A stretch of DNA of 64,000 bases from Hetaerina americana. Taxonomy: Eukaryota; Arthropoda; Insecta; Odonata; Calopterygidae. The notes under the pieces are model-generated. The model made no database searches, was not told the origin of the DNA, and saw only the letters and a list, made by a program, of their open reading frames with translations. The stretch is taken from contig JAKTNV010000027.1 in NCBI GenBank assembly GCA_022747635.1, positions 1,714,001-1,778,000 on the forward strand, read 5' to 3'. Of this stretch, positions 22,342 to 35,150 are shown piece by piece. How positions within the stretch are numbered: the stretch's first letter is position 1; each line of letters begins with the position of its first letter. The translations under genes were made by a program, and so were the position numbers.

Positions 22342-22898
22342 TACAAGATTTGTATCAAAAGTGTCAGTGACAATTTTTTCTGAGGTATGCGTGAAGTGCT
22401 GAATTAAGACGGTGTCGGTTAAGTGTGCGCTTGATCGCAGATCGTATATTACCATTGATAAGATGTCAATACTCACCATTATCTCTGAAAATTTGGCGAT
22501 GTGAAAGATCTGCACGAAACTCGTGCGTCCTCCCGAAGGTCTTTGGACGAACGACCAAGAGCAGAGTCGAGAGTGTCTGCTTGCGAAGACCTTCTGCTAC
22601 GGCATCGAGAAAATTCCCCAAACTATTCCCCATACCCACATTGTAATAAATATATTTCCTATTTCCAAGTTTGAAATCCTTCCTCCCTCAAAGGTCACCA
22701 CCATGGGACCCGTCCAAGTGCCATCCAAGAGGCATGCGCGCGTACCCTTAAGGACCTTCCGTCTACCAGGGAGCCTTAGAGTCATGGAAAAGCCGCTGCT
22801 AACAAAATTATGTCGACGTTCAAGGGATTCACTTTGAGGAATATCAAGGCATTGAACCAGTAATGTCCGAAGTAAATCTGTTTCCGGAACTTTGACTG
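22342..22898 (+). mobile_element. M2 mariner deletion derivative, copy d
   Basis: Starts TACAAGATTTGTATCAAAAG and carries the IAD-like second helix-turn-helix block, the join near GGCATCGAGAAAATTCCCCA, and the C-terminal block (CCAAGAGGCATGCGCGCGTA). The 3' terminal repeat is degraded after GTTTCCGGAACTTTG. Confidence 0.85.
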
Positions 22899-23506
22899 AA
22901 AGATTAATTTTCATCAATATTTTACTCTTGGGAGGTCTAAATTTTTGATGCTTCAATGAACAAACGCTGGGATCGGAGATCGGAGCATGATTTATATTGG
23001 TTAGAGAACTGAAACTTGGGAGAAATATGAGAAAAAAAAGGACAAGGTCAAAGCCAAGAAAGCGTTGTCCTCTTGAGAGAGTTTCAAAATGGAAAGTTAC
23101 GAACGGAAACAATTTCAAAACTCTTTTGAAATTTAATTCGCCGCGCGCACGTGAATGTGCATTCTCACCCGAAAATGTAAGGAGAGAATAATGAAAGTGT
23201 ATACGAATATGGAACGCGGATCCGTGGGATATACGTAGCGTGGCTTAGGGGGCGACCTTCTCCCGATCCTCCCCCCCCGCCCCCCCGAGGTGGGTTCTCA
23301 TCGGTGGCAGGTCATCCGTGGAGAGGAAAGGAAAAGAGTTACGAAAGTAGAAATTAATTGGAGACTACGTGACACCAGTCACTCACCCTGTTTGGAGCAT
23401 TAGTCGTCTCCGGTGCGCCCTACATGGAACGTCATCGTTTACATTCTCAAAAAAATCAACTTCGAGAATCTTTATTTCGAATTTAGATCGGCCGTATTTC
23501 TATCGA
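22899..23506. other. Intergenic with a C-rich run
   Basis: A run of C near 23268-23286 (CCCCCCCCGCCCCCCC) is the only remarkable feature. Confidence 0.4.
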
Positions 23507-24073
23507 TGAATAAAAAGTATCGGGAAAATTTTCGTAAAAATAGATTTGTTTCAGATATTGCTGCAACTCCTTAAAACTCTTCAAAGTACCTCACTGGAGC
23601 GTCGACACACTTTTCACGCCAGCTGCTTTTCCACGACGCGAAGGCTCCCTCGTAGACGGAAGGTCCTTAAGGGTACGCGCGTAAGCTTCTTTGACGGCAC
23701 TTAGAGTGCCCCATGGTGATGTCCTTTGAGGGAGGGAGTATTCCACCTTTGGGAATAGGAATGATAGTCTGTTGGAACCAAGATGGGACTGTAAGGGGGT
23801 TGGGAAGTCGCGATGCCGTTTTAGAAGGTTTTCGCAAGCAGACACAATCAACTCTGCTCTTGGTCGTCCGTCCAAAGACCTTCGGGAGGACAAGTTTATC
23901 GCAGATCTTTTGCATCGCCAAATTTTCAGTGATAATGGTGTGTGCACTGTCGTCTTAGTAATGCCAATGCACGATCCGCGATCATGCGCACACTTAAACC
24001 GATGGTCTGAATCTAGTATTCATGTACAATTTATGGGAAAACTGTGATCAATACTTTTTGTACAAGCCTTGTA
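23507..24073 (-). mobile_element. M2 mariner deletion derivative, copy e
   Basis: The plus-strand left end AATAAAAAGTATCGGGAAAA and right end AATACTTTTTGTACAAGCC are well preserved. Minus-strand readings include SLDGRPRAE-type shifted frames, the join GGAAGTCGCGATGCCG (plus strand, 23801-23816) and the C-terminal block. It lies in opposite orientation to copy d, 600 bp away. Confidence 0.88.
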
Positions 24074-26633
24074 TTTGAACACAAAAATTTTCCAAATAAA
24101 CGAAGTTATCGTAAGCTAATGCCCGCGTATCTTTCCGGGAAAATCAGCCTTTTAACTCTCACACACATATAATTGTTTGAGCTTTTTCACTGAATTAGGG
24201 AAACTCATTTACATAATTTTCCGTGAAAGTACCAGATGTATGAATAGTTCTCCTGGCAAGTTTAACATGCTAAGTCAATTCCAAAAATGAGTGCTATGTC
24301 TCCGGCGTTTCGTCTTATGAGTTATTAGTTTAGGTTGTACCTGACGAAGGGAAGGGACAAAGGTGAAATAGGGTTGTTGGGATGAGGGTGAAATAAGAAG
24401 GAGGTTTGGCGTGGATGGTGACGCAGAGCAGTGAAGCACTGGTCTTAAGATTCCGAAGGCAGAATCATTGAAACCATGGTGAAAGAACGACATAGCATGC
24501 TGATTTTTTTCACTGTTAAGGACTTTACAGAGTTTCATAGCAATTTAAAGTTCGCTCGTGAAGGAGAAGGCGCCACTCAAATATTGAGTCACCTCTACGG
24601 GAAGAATATTTGCGAAGCGGATTTTAAATTTTTGCTGCGGTTATTAACCCGAGAGTTACGACCTTAGAGTGTCAAACCATTTGTTTCGAAGACCAAGATG
24701 ATTCAAACGGTAGTTTTATTATCTAAAGGCGGTCCGAATTTCTTGGGTGGCATGAATGATAAATTTATATCATCGACATTATCCTTTGTATTATTTAATT
24801 CCTGCCGTTATTAACTATTTCATAATATTCGGAAAAAAATTCGATGCACAATCCATAGCCTCACAACCAAGATCATTTACTGGAAGTGAAGCGTTTTATA
24901 ATTTAAGGGTTAGGGCAAGCTTTTAGTGAGCCATTTGTTGGTAAATGGAGTTGGTCTAAGTACTCCTAAATCAGTGAAGGGGAAGGAGAAGTGAGCAGTC
25001 ACCACGAGGCCACGGGGTGATGACTTCGATGAGGAATTTTCAAAAGGCAAAGAAAGGCGATAACTCCGAGAAAAGTGACATAAATGGTCGCAAGACTTGG
25101 CGTTAACTCATAGCAAGTAAAAAGAAATATTTAATAGTTTGCATAGTTAATCTCACTGCTCCCAACCAAACCGTTATTCTGTGTAGGTTTTAAGCAGCGT
25201 GTAAACCAACTTTATATTCGTTACTAACAGTTTTTCACGTAACGGGCAGTTTTTCTCTCCGAAAACTTAAATCGCGTAAAGACTTTCTGCATAGACTCCA
25301 AATTGTTGGAATCCTTTTTAAGGAGTGGTCTTAATCAATTAGAAATGACACCTCTACGCAACTTATTCCATCGAATATTTCCCCAAAATTCGTATGATGA
25401 AGCAAGGTTTCCATAATACAACTTGCCTTCATCAATGCAGCTCCACGATGTGTTTCCAATGAATTCTCGCCATGCTATCTATGATTGAGGCTAGTATGAC
25501 TGCCACCAAGTATTTATATTTCCTCACATTTTTGCCTTTCAAAATTTCCTCATTGAATCTTGTCACCTGGCTGCTGTGTGATGACTGCCATCTTCGATCA
25601 AGTGCATTTCCAGCCAATGGCTCGCTTAAGTCTTACTCGTATCCTCAAATTATAAATCATTTTTCTAATAACTTGGGTGTTTCTCAATTGTAGACACTAC
25701 TACCGTAGACTTCCAGATAGAGAGTTTACTTTTGGATAAAAAGTACTACCGTAAATAGAATGACAGAGGACACCATGGTCTTCCGATTTCAACTTCGGTA
25801 CCTATTTGACATTGCTAGTTTAAATGGTCGCAGTTTGGGCGTGAGAAGAAAGTTATCTTAGTGTGGGAATCTCTTTACTGTCTCCGCTCTGTTTGCCCAT
25901 GCATGACTTGGGGCTCTGATTAGCAACTCTTTGGTGTTAAGGATAAACTCAAACGTCTTTTCTTACCTTTGCTTTTGTTCCTTTGTCTAACTTTCTGCAA
26001 GTCTTATTCTTAGAATCTCACTTGCTTTGCTTATGTCTGGAGGATGCCACGCCCTAGCCTCTCTGGCTAATCCGATGACAAACTTGCTTCCTTTCTGTTG
26101 CAATATCCGCAAATTTACGAACAGATCATCACAACACCTGAAGGTCTTGGACGCCTTTTGCTTAAATTTGCAAAACCAATGGTGAATAATTCCTCAAATA
26201 TTTTCCCATTGCATTTAAATCACAGGTTGGTCACTCCATCAAAGTGTCTTGGGCTAGGATCCAATAGTTCTTCCAAACTATACATTCCATCTAATACGTA
26301 TGGTAACTGAAAGTATATTTCCATTGCTCCTTTATACTTGATCAGTTCTTTATGTCTTCATTAAATCCCTTGCATTTTTTTTACATCATATCGAGTTTTT
26401 AATTTTTTTTACTTCTGTTATTTTTGACTGCATTTATTAAGATTTAAGCCAAATGATAAATCTTTACTTAAGTCCGAAATACTTCTTCAATCACGAAAGG
26501 GCGACTTTGGGCTTGGTATTTATATTTTATTTTTAGCACAAGGTCTCCGGTAAATGCTGCGATTTAGCTGCCTAAGCGGAAAATATTGCCACAATTTCTG
26601 TGGCAGGAGAGAGAGGCACTACATATGCATGAA
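24074..26633. other. 2.5 kb intergenic, nothing recognised
   Basis: Read on both strands for tRNA heads, terminal repeats and coding; only short chance frames were seen. Confidence 0.4.
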
Positions 26634-27218
26634 TAGCATAAAAAGCGTCGGGAAAAGTTTCATCAAAATAGTTTTATTTTGGAGATTGCTAAAATGCCTC
26701 TTAACGGTCTTCAAAGTCCATCTCTTGAGCGTCGACACACATTTTACAGCGGCTTCTCCGCGACTTGAAGGCTCCCTAGTAGAAGGAGGATTCCGGATAA
26801 GGGCACTCTTAAGGGTACGCGTGCAAGCTTCTTTGACCGTCACATTGGGTTTCATGGTGCTGTCCTATGAGGAAGGGAGGATTTCACTTTCAATAGTAAT
26901 AGATAGCCTGCTGGTGCCAATTAGGGACTGTCGAGGGGTTGGGGAACCGTCGCGATGTCGTATAAGAAGATCTTCGCAAACAGACACACTCGACTCTGCT
27001 TTCGGCCGTCCGTTCAAAGACCTTCAGGAGGACGAGTTTAATGCAGATCTTTCGCATTGGCAAATTTTTGGTGAAAATAGCGCGTGCACCGTCATTTTAT
27101 CAATGTCAATATAAGAACGACCTATGATCATGCGCACACTAAACCGACGATCTGGTTTCAACACTTCACGCACACGTCAGAATTAAAAACTGTTAAATAT
27201 ACTTTTTACAACCCTTTT
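26634..27218 (-). mobile_element. M2 mariner deletion derivative, copy f
   Basis: The left end AAAAAGCGTCGGGAAAAG and right end ATATACTTTTTACAACC match the family. Internal landmarks (GCGTCGACACACATTTTACA, GGGAACCGTCGCGATGTCG, CAAAGACCTTCAGGAGGACG) occur in order. A long plus-strand frame through it (26554-27114) is the antisense shadow of the element. Confidence 0.87.
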
Positions 27219-27279
27219 CTCTTAAATCTTCCAGTGATGGTTAATATCATTGGAAAACTATTAATATACATAAACAACG

Positions 27280-28520
27280 AGATGCGTTAAAAAAATCTTT
27301 CCTTCACCGCGTTCGATCGCATCTCTTGTCTCCTCTGGTTTCCGGAACGAGGAACCTCGGCGGTGGCAAAATGTTACGGGATTCATCGCTTTCGTTTGCG
27401 TGCGTGCGGCATCCTTTACCCATCTTCTCGGAAAGCAGAGGTTCCTTTGAAAACTTAAGCATGACAATGTCCACCCAGCCTCCTTCCGCGGCGAGGCCCG
27501 CGCGAGACAGCGGCGATGGGAAGCAGTTGCGCAATCCAGTTTTCCCTTCTCCCGAAGACGCAATCCTTAAGAGAGGGCGCGCTTCCGCATCCAATGTGGG
27601 CACTACAAATTCCCCCTCCCCTTATCCACACCCCCTCCCCCTCACCTCCCACACCCACCTGCGTCTCTCTCTATAATCGGTCCTCGGAAAGCATTCACCA
27701 GCGGCGGTCATCAGCATGCGTTCGCCTTCTTTCTATGAATTTCGACGGCGCGATCGCGGAAGGAGTAGAAGGGGTCGGGAGCGGCTCGCCGGCCTGGGAA
27801 ATTACGATTGCATTCTTTAATATCGCCACCTCCCACTCCCGAACCGCGTTCCGAAGAGACAGAGGAGGCCCTGGCCGATTCCCGGAAGGGACTCCAAACC
27901 CTTTCCGCGTACGTATCTACATCCGAAAATATCCGTCTGTGCCTCAACCTGCGTGCGCCCCCCCCCCCGTCCAAAAGGGGGAATGTTGAAGAGAGCCGAG
28001 ATGATGATGGAAGAGATAGAGGGTGGGGGGGGGACAGGCGCATTTCCGATTCGCAAGACTCTGTCAATCTATCCATCCATCCAGATGGACGCATCCAAAC
28101 GGGGGACAAAGAAAGAGGATGGGGAGGCTCTCTGCCCGCCTGCTCAGGCCCCCTCAACCCTCCTCTCCCCCCCGTCATGCATCTCCCGTTAACCGAAAGG
28201 GAAATCGGTTCCGGGAACCGGATGGGCCCACAGAGTGGGGGCGGGCATTCCGGGCGGGTCCTCCACCTGGCCGCCCCCACCCTCGCCCCGGGCACGATTT
28301 ATTGCCGAGGCGCACCGTCCGCCCACTCCCGACCCGCCGTTTTTGCGTCCGCTTCGCTTTGAATAGGCGCCCGAGACGACTGGCCGAGGAGTGCGACGGA
28401 CGAGGGACATCAATCCGGTGCAGTGCAGCCTTCCTTCCGCCCTGCGCGTTCCTCGAAGTGACGAAATTCCTGGTATCAGCTGTAGATCCGTGAGATTCAA
28501 CTCGTGGGATTTTCATCAGT
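27280..28520. promoter_or_regulatory. GC-rich island, candidate promoter or 5' exon
   Basis: Composition changes sharply from AT-rich flanks to CpG- and C-rich DNA (for example CTCGCCCCGGGCACG near 28285). Open frames up to 194 codons occur on both strands at the same place, so none is evidence for a protein. Islands like this in AT-rich insect genomes often sit at promoters; that is inference only. Confidence 0.35.
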
Positions 28521-28687
28521 TTACCCTTATGCTAAAACTCTTTACATTAACATATGGAGGAAGTTTTTGAATTAAAATGTAATCGTTATTACTGGTAAAG
28601 AAAATATCCCGATCCGTTAAACAGATGCGCTGTTAGTTCCTATTTTTCATGTATCTCCACGTGTAAACCCCTTTGGGAGTCCACGTA

Positions 28688-29232
28688 TACAGGGTTTGTG
28701 TTAAAAGTATTGCTTGCAATTTTTTCCTGACGTGTGCGTGAAGTACTGAATTCAGACCGTTGGTTAAGTGTGCAGATCGCGCATTGGCATTGATCATATG
28801 ACAGTGCACACCCTAGTATTACTAAAAATTTGGCGATGCGAAAGTTCTGCTTTAAACTCATTCTCCCAAAGGTCTTGAAGGACGACCAAGAGCAGAATCG
28901 ATAGTATCTGCTTGAGAGGACTTTCCAATACGACATCGCGACGATTCCCCAACCCCATCACAGTCCTGACTTCGCACCAGCAGATCATATTTCCCATTCT
29001 CAAAATTGAAATCCTCCCTCCCTCAAAGGACACCACCATTTCCGTCACTAAGTGCCGTCAAAGGAGATTGTACCCTTAAAGACCAGGGAGCCTTCGAACC
29101 GTGGAAAAGCCGTAAGCAAGAGTGTGCCGATGCTCAAGGGATATCTTTGAAGAATTTGTAAGCATCGAAGCAGTATCTAAATAAATTTATTTTTCCGAAA
29201 CTTTTCCCGATTCTTTTTATGCAAATCATGTA
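28688..29232 (+). mobile_element. M2 mariner deletion derivative, copy g
   Basis: Begins ACAGGGTTTGTGTTAAAAGT and ends CGATTCTTTTTATGCAAATC. It contains the join ACGACATCGCGACGATTCCC (28930-28949) and residues like ADLALIDHM-type helix-turn-helix remnants in broken frames. Confidence 0.88.
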
Positions 29233-31459
29233 AACTTTGAAGCTCTCAGCAGGAAGATGTAGAATAAAGAAACACTGTTACTCAATTCAAATGTAAAATC
29301 AGAATATGAATCATTATACTGTGCGATGAACACTGGTTCAATTATAATTTCATTGTCTGATCGAGAATCTATGTAAATGTTTTGATGCTAAATTTGCCAA
29401 ATTTTGACCCCAAAGGTGGGACTCATCCAGTTAATCAAGGGATTAATAATAACCTTGATCACTCTATCTGTTCGTCGACATATTATAAGTACAATGCGTA
29501 TTATCACTGCCCTTTAATTTATTACTATGCGGTGAATGATCGACATTCTTCTTTGACCTTTGAATTCCGTAGTCTAACCAAACAGGAAACAGCTTCCTAT
29601 TGCGATGGGTCCCCCTATTGATTTGGAAGGGGGTAGTAACTATGAAGACAAAATCATTTCCGTTGTGAGTAAACAAAATTAAAATAAATTAATATGATTA
29701 TATCGCGATATAAATAAGATTCTATGAGCGACTAAATATTTACGACGAGCTTAAATTTGAACAGTTCGACCGTAGGCAATTTAAAATTAATGAATCAAAT
29801 GGAGACGTTTGATAATTATAAATAAAAACTAGAGGAATTATGAGAAAATGGAAATTGCCGTAGGAGTTGACAATGGTAACACGGCCGCGAAATATTTTAA
29901 TATGCATTTCCTTTTTTTTTAACCTAACCTGTCCGTCGCGTGGCGGGGATTCCCGTTCAACTATTTCCCGCGCAATTCTTCGGCATTGATTTTCTTCATG
30001 TGCCCGATATGAGTGGATTCGTATGCCATTCGAAAACGGATTATCCTAATGCCAGGATCCACTTCCCTACTATAAAAATATGTATGACCGTCTAGTGCTT
30101 TTTTTTAGAAATTCATTTACGCCTAACTGGGTCACAACAACTAATTTCGACCTTATTAATAATTAAACTTTTATCAAGATGTTAGGAAACTTCACCTAGT
30201 TCCAGAGGCTTTACTAAACATATTATGTACGTATTATCAAGGGAATTCTAATTCTGTTTTTAGATTGAAAATTTAATTAGAAAATAGGGCAATACAAATC
30301 GGGCTGGTATTATTGAATTTGGGATAAATGTGTCTCTTTGTTATCAATGGATCGATGATTTGTAATCGATCAAAACGGCAAATATTCCCTTCCGGAGTAT
30401 TTTTTCGCGAGGAATTCCACGTAATTTTTCAATGCAATTATGAAGCTATTTTGCCTTCTCTACTATCATCTTGAATCGTTCCAGAAACATTAATCTGTTG
30501 AAAATACACCCAGAGCAACGAAATTTCTTAGGACTGCAACTGATTCCGGCTATTAAGAGCCCCAAACGCTTCCGTCGATCATTCTTTCATGAGCTTCGCT
30601 TGCCTTGCCATCATCTTTCATCAGTTGATGATGATGATTTCAACTTGAAAGACAATTGTTTAGCTTAACTTCTGTTCATTAGTCACCGACTCTAAGATTC
30701 CATGCTTTTCAAAGAAGGGCGAATAAAGATTTTCGTGGACATTTCCTTATTGTCTGCTTTCACCGACAAACATACGACCACTAAATCAAAACAATAACTT
30801 CAGTGATAGAGGAAATAATCAATAGATGGAAAACAGCCCTCATATATATTTTTTAAAGTGTCTAAGATAACTACACAGGATGAATTTAATCGAAGAATTC
30901 TCGAATGCCTACTTATTTAAAATAATTTGACATTTCAAAACTCTTTTTTATGACAGGTGGTAAAAATTCGCTTCTCCCAATCAGGTTGTTTTTCCTTTAA
31001 TGCTTAATACATTCCGATGTGTCTGGAATCGTTCCGATGGAGTCACCGGGGCCCTAACTTTTAAATTTTGGTGATTACGAAAGGTGATTATTTGAGAAGT
31101 GGCAGAATCCTGATTACATCAGCGTCAGTTTATCCTTATGTACCTTCACAACGAATTCAGGTTGTTTAGCATTTCAGTACTAGGGCACTATCGTTTATAA
31201 AGAAACTTTTGTTAAATATCCCCTTTGCACCTTGTCCTTGCATCGTTTGCATCGGACCTTATGGTACCAGCTATCGTCCGTTATAAGAGAAACATTCAAG
31301 TTCCTTCTGGCGCCATTAGGAATGATGCATCGATGATGAATTGGTTAATATAATTTTGAGTCGATGTCTAAAAGGCCCGCATACTCCGTCTATCTCTCTT
31401 CAGGCACGACTCCACTTTGAGGACGGTTGCTTCGATTACAGGATTTTATCCAATTGTCT
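29233..31459. other. 2.2 kb AT-rich intergenic
   Basis: No element recognised. A CCTAACC motif near 29930 is isolated and is not a telomeric array. Confidence 0.4.
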
Positions 31460-32365
31460 TATATTATTATTATTAGGTAATCTACCGCTTAAGGTAGGTT
31501 TTTGGATGGACACAGCTACTAAATAAATATTTTGTGACTCCAAGCAAAACACAAAATCCATCATCCTACTCTACATCATGTCCCTCTTCAGCTCTGAGTA
31601 CTTTCTTCCTCCCTTCATCCCGTCCAACATCCCTATCCTGTTCCTTCCCTTTCCTCGTCTGCCTAACATTCTCCCCTCAATTACAGTCTTCAACATCCCG
31701 CTGCCAATCAATACCCCCTTCATCCACTTTTCCTGCCTCCATAGGATTGCTCCCAACAAACCCCTCTCCTCGCCAACCATACCAAGTACTTCCTCATTTG
31801 TTTTCTTCTCTGTCCATTTCACCTTCTCCATTCTTCTCCACACCCACATTTCAAAAGCCTCCAGTTTACGTCTATCCTCCTGCTTCAATGACCACATTTC
31901 CGCACCGTACAAAGCTACGCTCCATATCAAAGTTTTTACGAGTCTTTTCTTAACATCCTTGCTCAACGTCCCCGTCATCAACTCCCTCCTCCTTGTGAAA
32001 GCCTCTTTGCCTAGCGCAATTCTTTTCTTTACGTCCCTACCACTTTGACCGTGTTGGTCGAAAACACTACCGAGATACGTAAGCTGTTCTACCTGCTCTA
32101 GTTTTTGCCCTCCTATTTTAATGTTTAGCTCAGCCTTTTTCTTTCTGGAAAATCACATAACCTTTGTTTTATTAATATTTATTCTCATCCCATACCTGTC
32201 GCACTGAATTTCCAATTCACTCAGCAATGCTTGCAGCCCCTTGGCTGGCTGACAAACTACAGCTTGGTCATCAGCGAACATAACTGATTTTACGGATTCT
32301 CCGCCCACTTTCATTCCTACCTCCAGCTCTTTCCAAGTCTCTTTGATCATTTCCTTATTTTATTG
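31460..32365 (-). mobile_element. RTE-like LINE copy B, 5'-truncated, young-looking
   Basis: The 3' end at 31460 carries ATTATTATTATTAGGTAATC, a (TAA)n-type tail on the minus strand. Coding runs up to 32350, where it is truncated. Copy B is closest to an undamaged sequence in the window, with few stops, so it is probably the most recent LINE insertion here. It is followed by an unrelated AT-rich stretch. Confidence 0.88.
31571..32350 (-). pseudogene. LINE RT C-terminal part in two open pieces
   Basis: The upstream piece (32350-32153) has VKSVMFADDQAVVCQPAKGL, the catalytic ADD block, and ends at NKTKVM before a stop. The downstream piece (31981-31571) begins MMTGTLSKDVKKRLVKTLIW and has LEAFEMWVWRRMEKVKW, NEEVLGMVGEERG and the C-terminal GRMLGRRGKGRNRIGMLD block. 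Residues before the FADD block are missing because of 5' truncation. Confidence 0.9.
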
Positions 32366-32469
32366 TTCCCTTTCTTCACTGTTATTTACTTAGAGCATTT
32401 GTAAATGTGTAGGTGTATCATTAATTTGTATATGTACAGTAGATGTATGCATATATGAATGTTTATATG

Positions 32470-32545
<76 letters not shown>

Positions 32546-32735
32546 TCTTTTTCTTTCCGATGTGCAAATCTATGCTCAATGAATTTGTGTCTGTCTATAT
32601 GTATTTATGAGTATATATGCATGTAATTATAAATTATACGCCTAATATAATATGTATACAACGATGGATTAAGTGGAAGAAGGGGTCATTAGGTCTCAAT
32701 TTCACGCCAATAAAGACCTCTATCTATCTATCATT
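32366..32735 (+). repeat. AT-rich segment with (TA)n and a LINE-like 3' tail
   Basis: A long TA dinucleotide run occupies about 32474-32541. The segment ends CCAATAAAGACC followed by TCTATCTATCTATC (about 32708-32733). A polyadenylation-like AATAAA followed by a short tandem tail is typical of CR1/Jockey-group LINE 3' ends, so this may be such a 3' UTR. No coding supports it. Confidence 0.45.
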
Positions 32736-33029
32736 AACGCGGTAATTTGAAAGATAACATAAAACGAATCTCGTATGCACATTCACGTCAAAATACGGCT
32801 AGACACCCCTTATCGAGCGACACTCTACACAAAGATTCTGTACGGAGTAAATACATTTCCCATAAGGAGACCTAAAATGAGAGATATTGACCAATTCGTG
32901 ATGATGATTGTACGTATTACGGTCCAGCTTGTGCCAACGTTCAAGCGTCAGGCGAACGCACGCATTATTCTAAACGAAATTCCAAAGAAACCCTCAGCAA
33001 AAGGATCTCGAGGGCCTACCAAGGCTTCA

Positions 33030-34640
33030 ATCGCTCAATGCCAAGTACGCTGTACCAGCCTCGGGACGTTGCGTCGCCCCTTGGGGAGAGAACCGGCCAT
33101 CTGCGGGAGGAGCACCACGCCTCCCGCAGACCTTCAGTTTCACCTTCTCTCGTGCACCAGGCGGCAAACACTCCAGGGGCGGTTTCGAGGAACGAGGATC
33201 ATTTGCCTTCCATGACTCCATTATGTGCGGATTATCGCCTGCCTTCCATTCGGCCCATTAACTATTGTCGCAGATATTGCAAATCAATCCCGGCGGTGGC
33301 GTTGACCTAGCGAGTGGCGCGTGACCCCGTCACCGCCCCCCAACCCTCCGACCACTCCCGTACGCAACCGCCTTGCCCGCTTCTCGAAGCCTATCCAAGA
33401 GGGGCAAGAGGGTAAAGGGGAATCCTTCCTTTCTTATAATTAAATTCGTCTGCAGGCCCCGAGGGATTGAAATTCCGCCCTTGCTCGTTCGGGCAGGTGC
33501 GTCGAGGTTGATCAGTGAGCGAGGCCTTAGGAGGGAGCGCACCCCGGGGAATGAAAGAATGTCAGAATGAGAGTAAGAGGAGCGAGGGAATGAAAGTATA
33601 AAAGGATGGATGGGATATGAAAAAAAGAGGAAGCGGAGAAGAAGTTGGGTGGATGGCACGAGGTGTCTTGGATTCGCACGGGTCCCTCCCTCTCTCCCCC
33701 CCTCTCTCCCCCGACCATGGCCCCCCATCCACTCACTGCGGGAGGGTGGGGGGGGGGGAGGGGGAGAAGAGAAGAGAGAGAGAGAGGCCCGATTCTTTTT
33801 TTCTTCTTCTTTCGATCCGATAGCGCCGTTAAAAAAAATAATGGACAGGAAAATAATTTCGAGGTTAAAAAATGGGAGAGGAATTCGTCTCTTTATTTCC
33901 CCCGTTTCCGCCACCGTGGCGACCGATTTGAATCGGGGGGGCAGGGAGAGAGAGGGGGGGGGGATTTGAAGGCAAGAGGGGAGGGACGACTCTCCTACCC
34001 CCCTTCCCTCCCTCCTTTCGCTCCCTACCCCCCAATTCCCTTTCAACTACCCCTCCCCCCATTTCCCTTTCTACTCATCGTCATCTTATTTCACCACTCA
34101 CCCCTTTCTGCCCCCGTCTGGAACTCCGTCCGCACAACGGCCACCCGCCCGCTCTTTTCTTTTTAAGTTTTCGTATCCCCACCCCTCTCCCTCCTCTTCC
34201 CCGTCGCCAATATATTTTTTCTTCGCGAAACTTGTAGCCGACCGCCGGGGCCAACGTTTTCCCTTTCATAACTCTGCACTCCCGCGCGCCTGAACTATCC
34301 ACTGATACGGCAACCAACCCCCCCAGCTCTCCCTCCGCCCGCCAAGACGCCACTCCCACTCCCCCGAATAACTCGACCCGTCCTCGTCTCTCCTCTACCC
34401 CCCCCCGCCCTACGCCCGCATTCCCTCCGACGACCCTGGTTGCATCCTCCGCGAGACAATTTGCATTCCGTCCGTCCGGTCAGATCTTCGCTTACACTCG
34501 TCTGCGCGTCTGCAGGGTGGGTTGGGAGGGGAAGGGTTCCTCGCCAAAGGTTGATGCAGGGCCGCTATGCAGCTACCGCTACCGATGCATATGCAGCTAC
34601 CGATGCAGCTGGGTTGTCACGGCGTTAGGGTTTGACCACG
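33030..34640. promoter_or_regulatory. GC-rich island, candidate promoter region
   Basis: CpG-rich at 33030-33560 and C/T-rich at 33900-34450. All six frames are open for long stretches and translate to proline-, arginine- or glycine-rich low-complexity strings. No TATA or initiator assignment is justified. Confidence 0.35.
33744..33788 (+). repeat. G-run and purine tract
   Basis: GGGAGGGTGGGGGGGGGGGA followed by a GA-repeat (GAGAGAGAGAGAGG). Four or more G-runs lie close together, and a second G-rich tract is at 33936-33962. Quadruplex or triplex formation is plausible by composition. Confidence 0.75.
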
Positions 34641-34784
34641 TTCATCTTCATCATCTGTCCTTTGTCCACCCCGCCATGTTACCATGTTATTTTTCCGAAC
34701 CACCGAAGGAGAAACTCTATGCTGCAATCGAGCATAACGTAATTTGAACATTCGAGTTCAAATTAGATTGAATAAACTTTCAAC

Positions 34785-35150
34785 TAGCTCGTGGACTGCA
34801 GTGCAGTGACTACGAATGCCTGTGACGTTGTATGTTCGGTATTTCGTCACAACATCTTGGCTTTTAAAGCCCCCAAAATCTCGAAATGTGCGCGAGCGAT
34901 ACCTCGGTAGCTTAACTGGCTAGAGCACTCGGCCGGACATCGAGGGATCAGGTTCGAATACCGGATGAATTCACCCTGTGAAATAGTTTCATTGTAATGC
35001 ACACTTAGTGGATGATTCCGATAAACAATTACAGCCGCGATTTTCACCGCAGTTTCTTAGAAGTGAATTGTTTGACGAGTATACATAATTCGGCAAAAGG
35101 GCTCCCGACGGAGCCCCGCTTGAAAATTTGCTGGTCTCGTAAATAGAATC
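34785..35150 (+). repeat. SINE-C copy 1 with tRNA-like segment
   Basis: Upstream part CTCGTGGACTGCAGTGCAG and GGTATTTCGTCACAACATCT, then the tRNA-like stretch GGTAGCTTAACTGGCTAGAG to CAGGTTCGAATACC (about 34910-34964), then the body (ATAGTTTCATTGTAATGCAC, CCGCAGTTTCTTAGAAG). The same order occurs at 36803-36990 and, inverted, at 45862-46150. The tRNA-like part lies inside the repeat rather than at its 5' edge. Confidence 0.75.

Noticed and set aside
22597..23118. 173-codon minus frame
   Set aside because: Mostly antisense to the M2 copy d remnant.
26554..27114. 186-codon plus frame
   Set aside because: Antisense shadow of M2 copy f.
27711..28295. 194-codon minus and 184-codon plus frames
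   Set aside because: Same problem: several overlapping frames in a CpG-rich island.
29925..29945. CCTAACC-like telomere motif
   Set aside because: One or two units only, no array.
33330..34046. 238-codon minus frame in the GC-rich island
   Set aside because: Translates to serine/proline/arginine low-complexity sequence while other frames are open over the same bases, as expected by chance in stop-poor GC-rich DNA.
34905..34975. Second tRNA-like sequence
   Set aside because: Same SINE-C context; T-arm is mismatched and the acceptor stem is missing.
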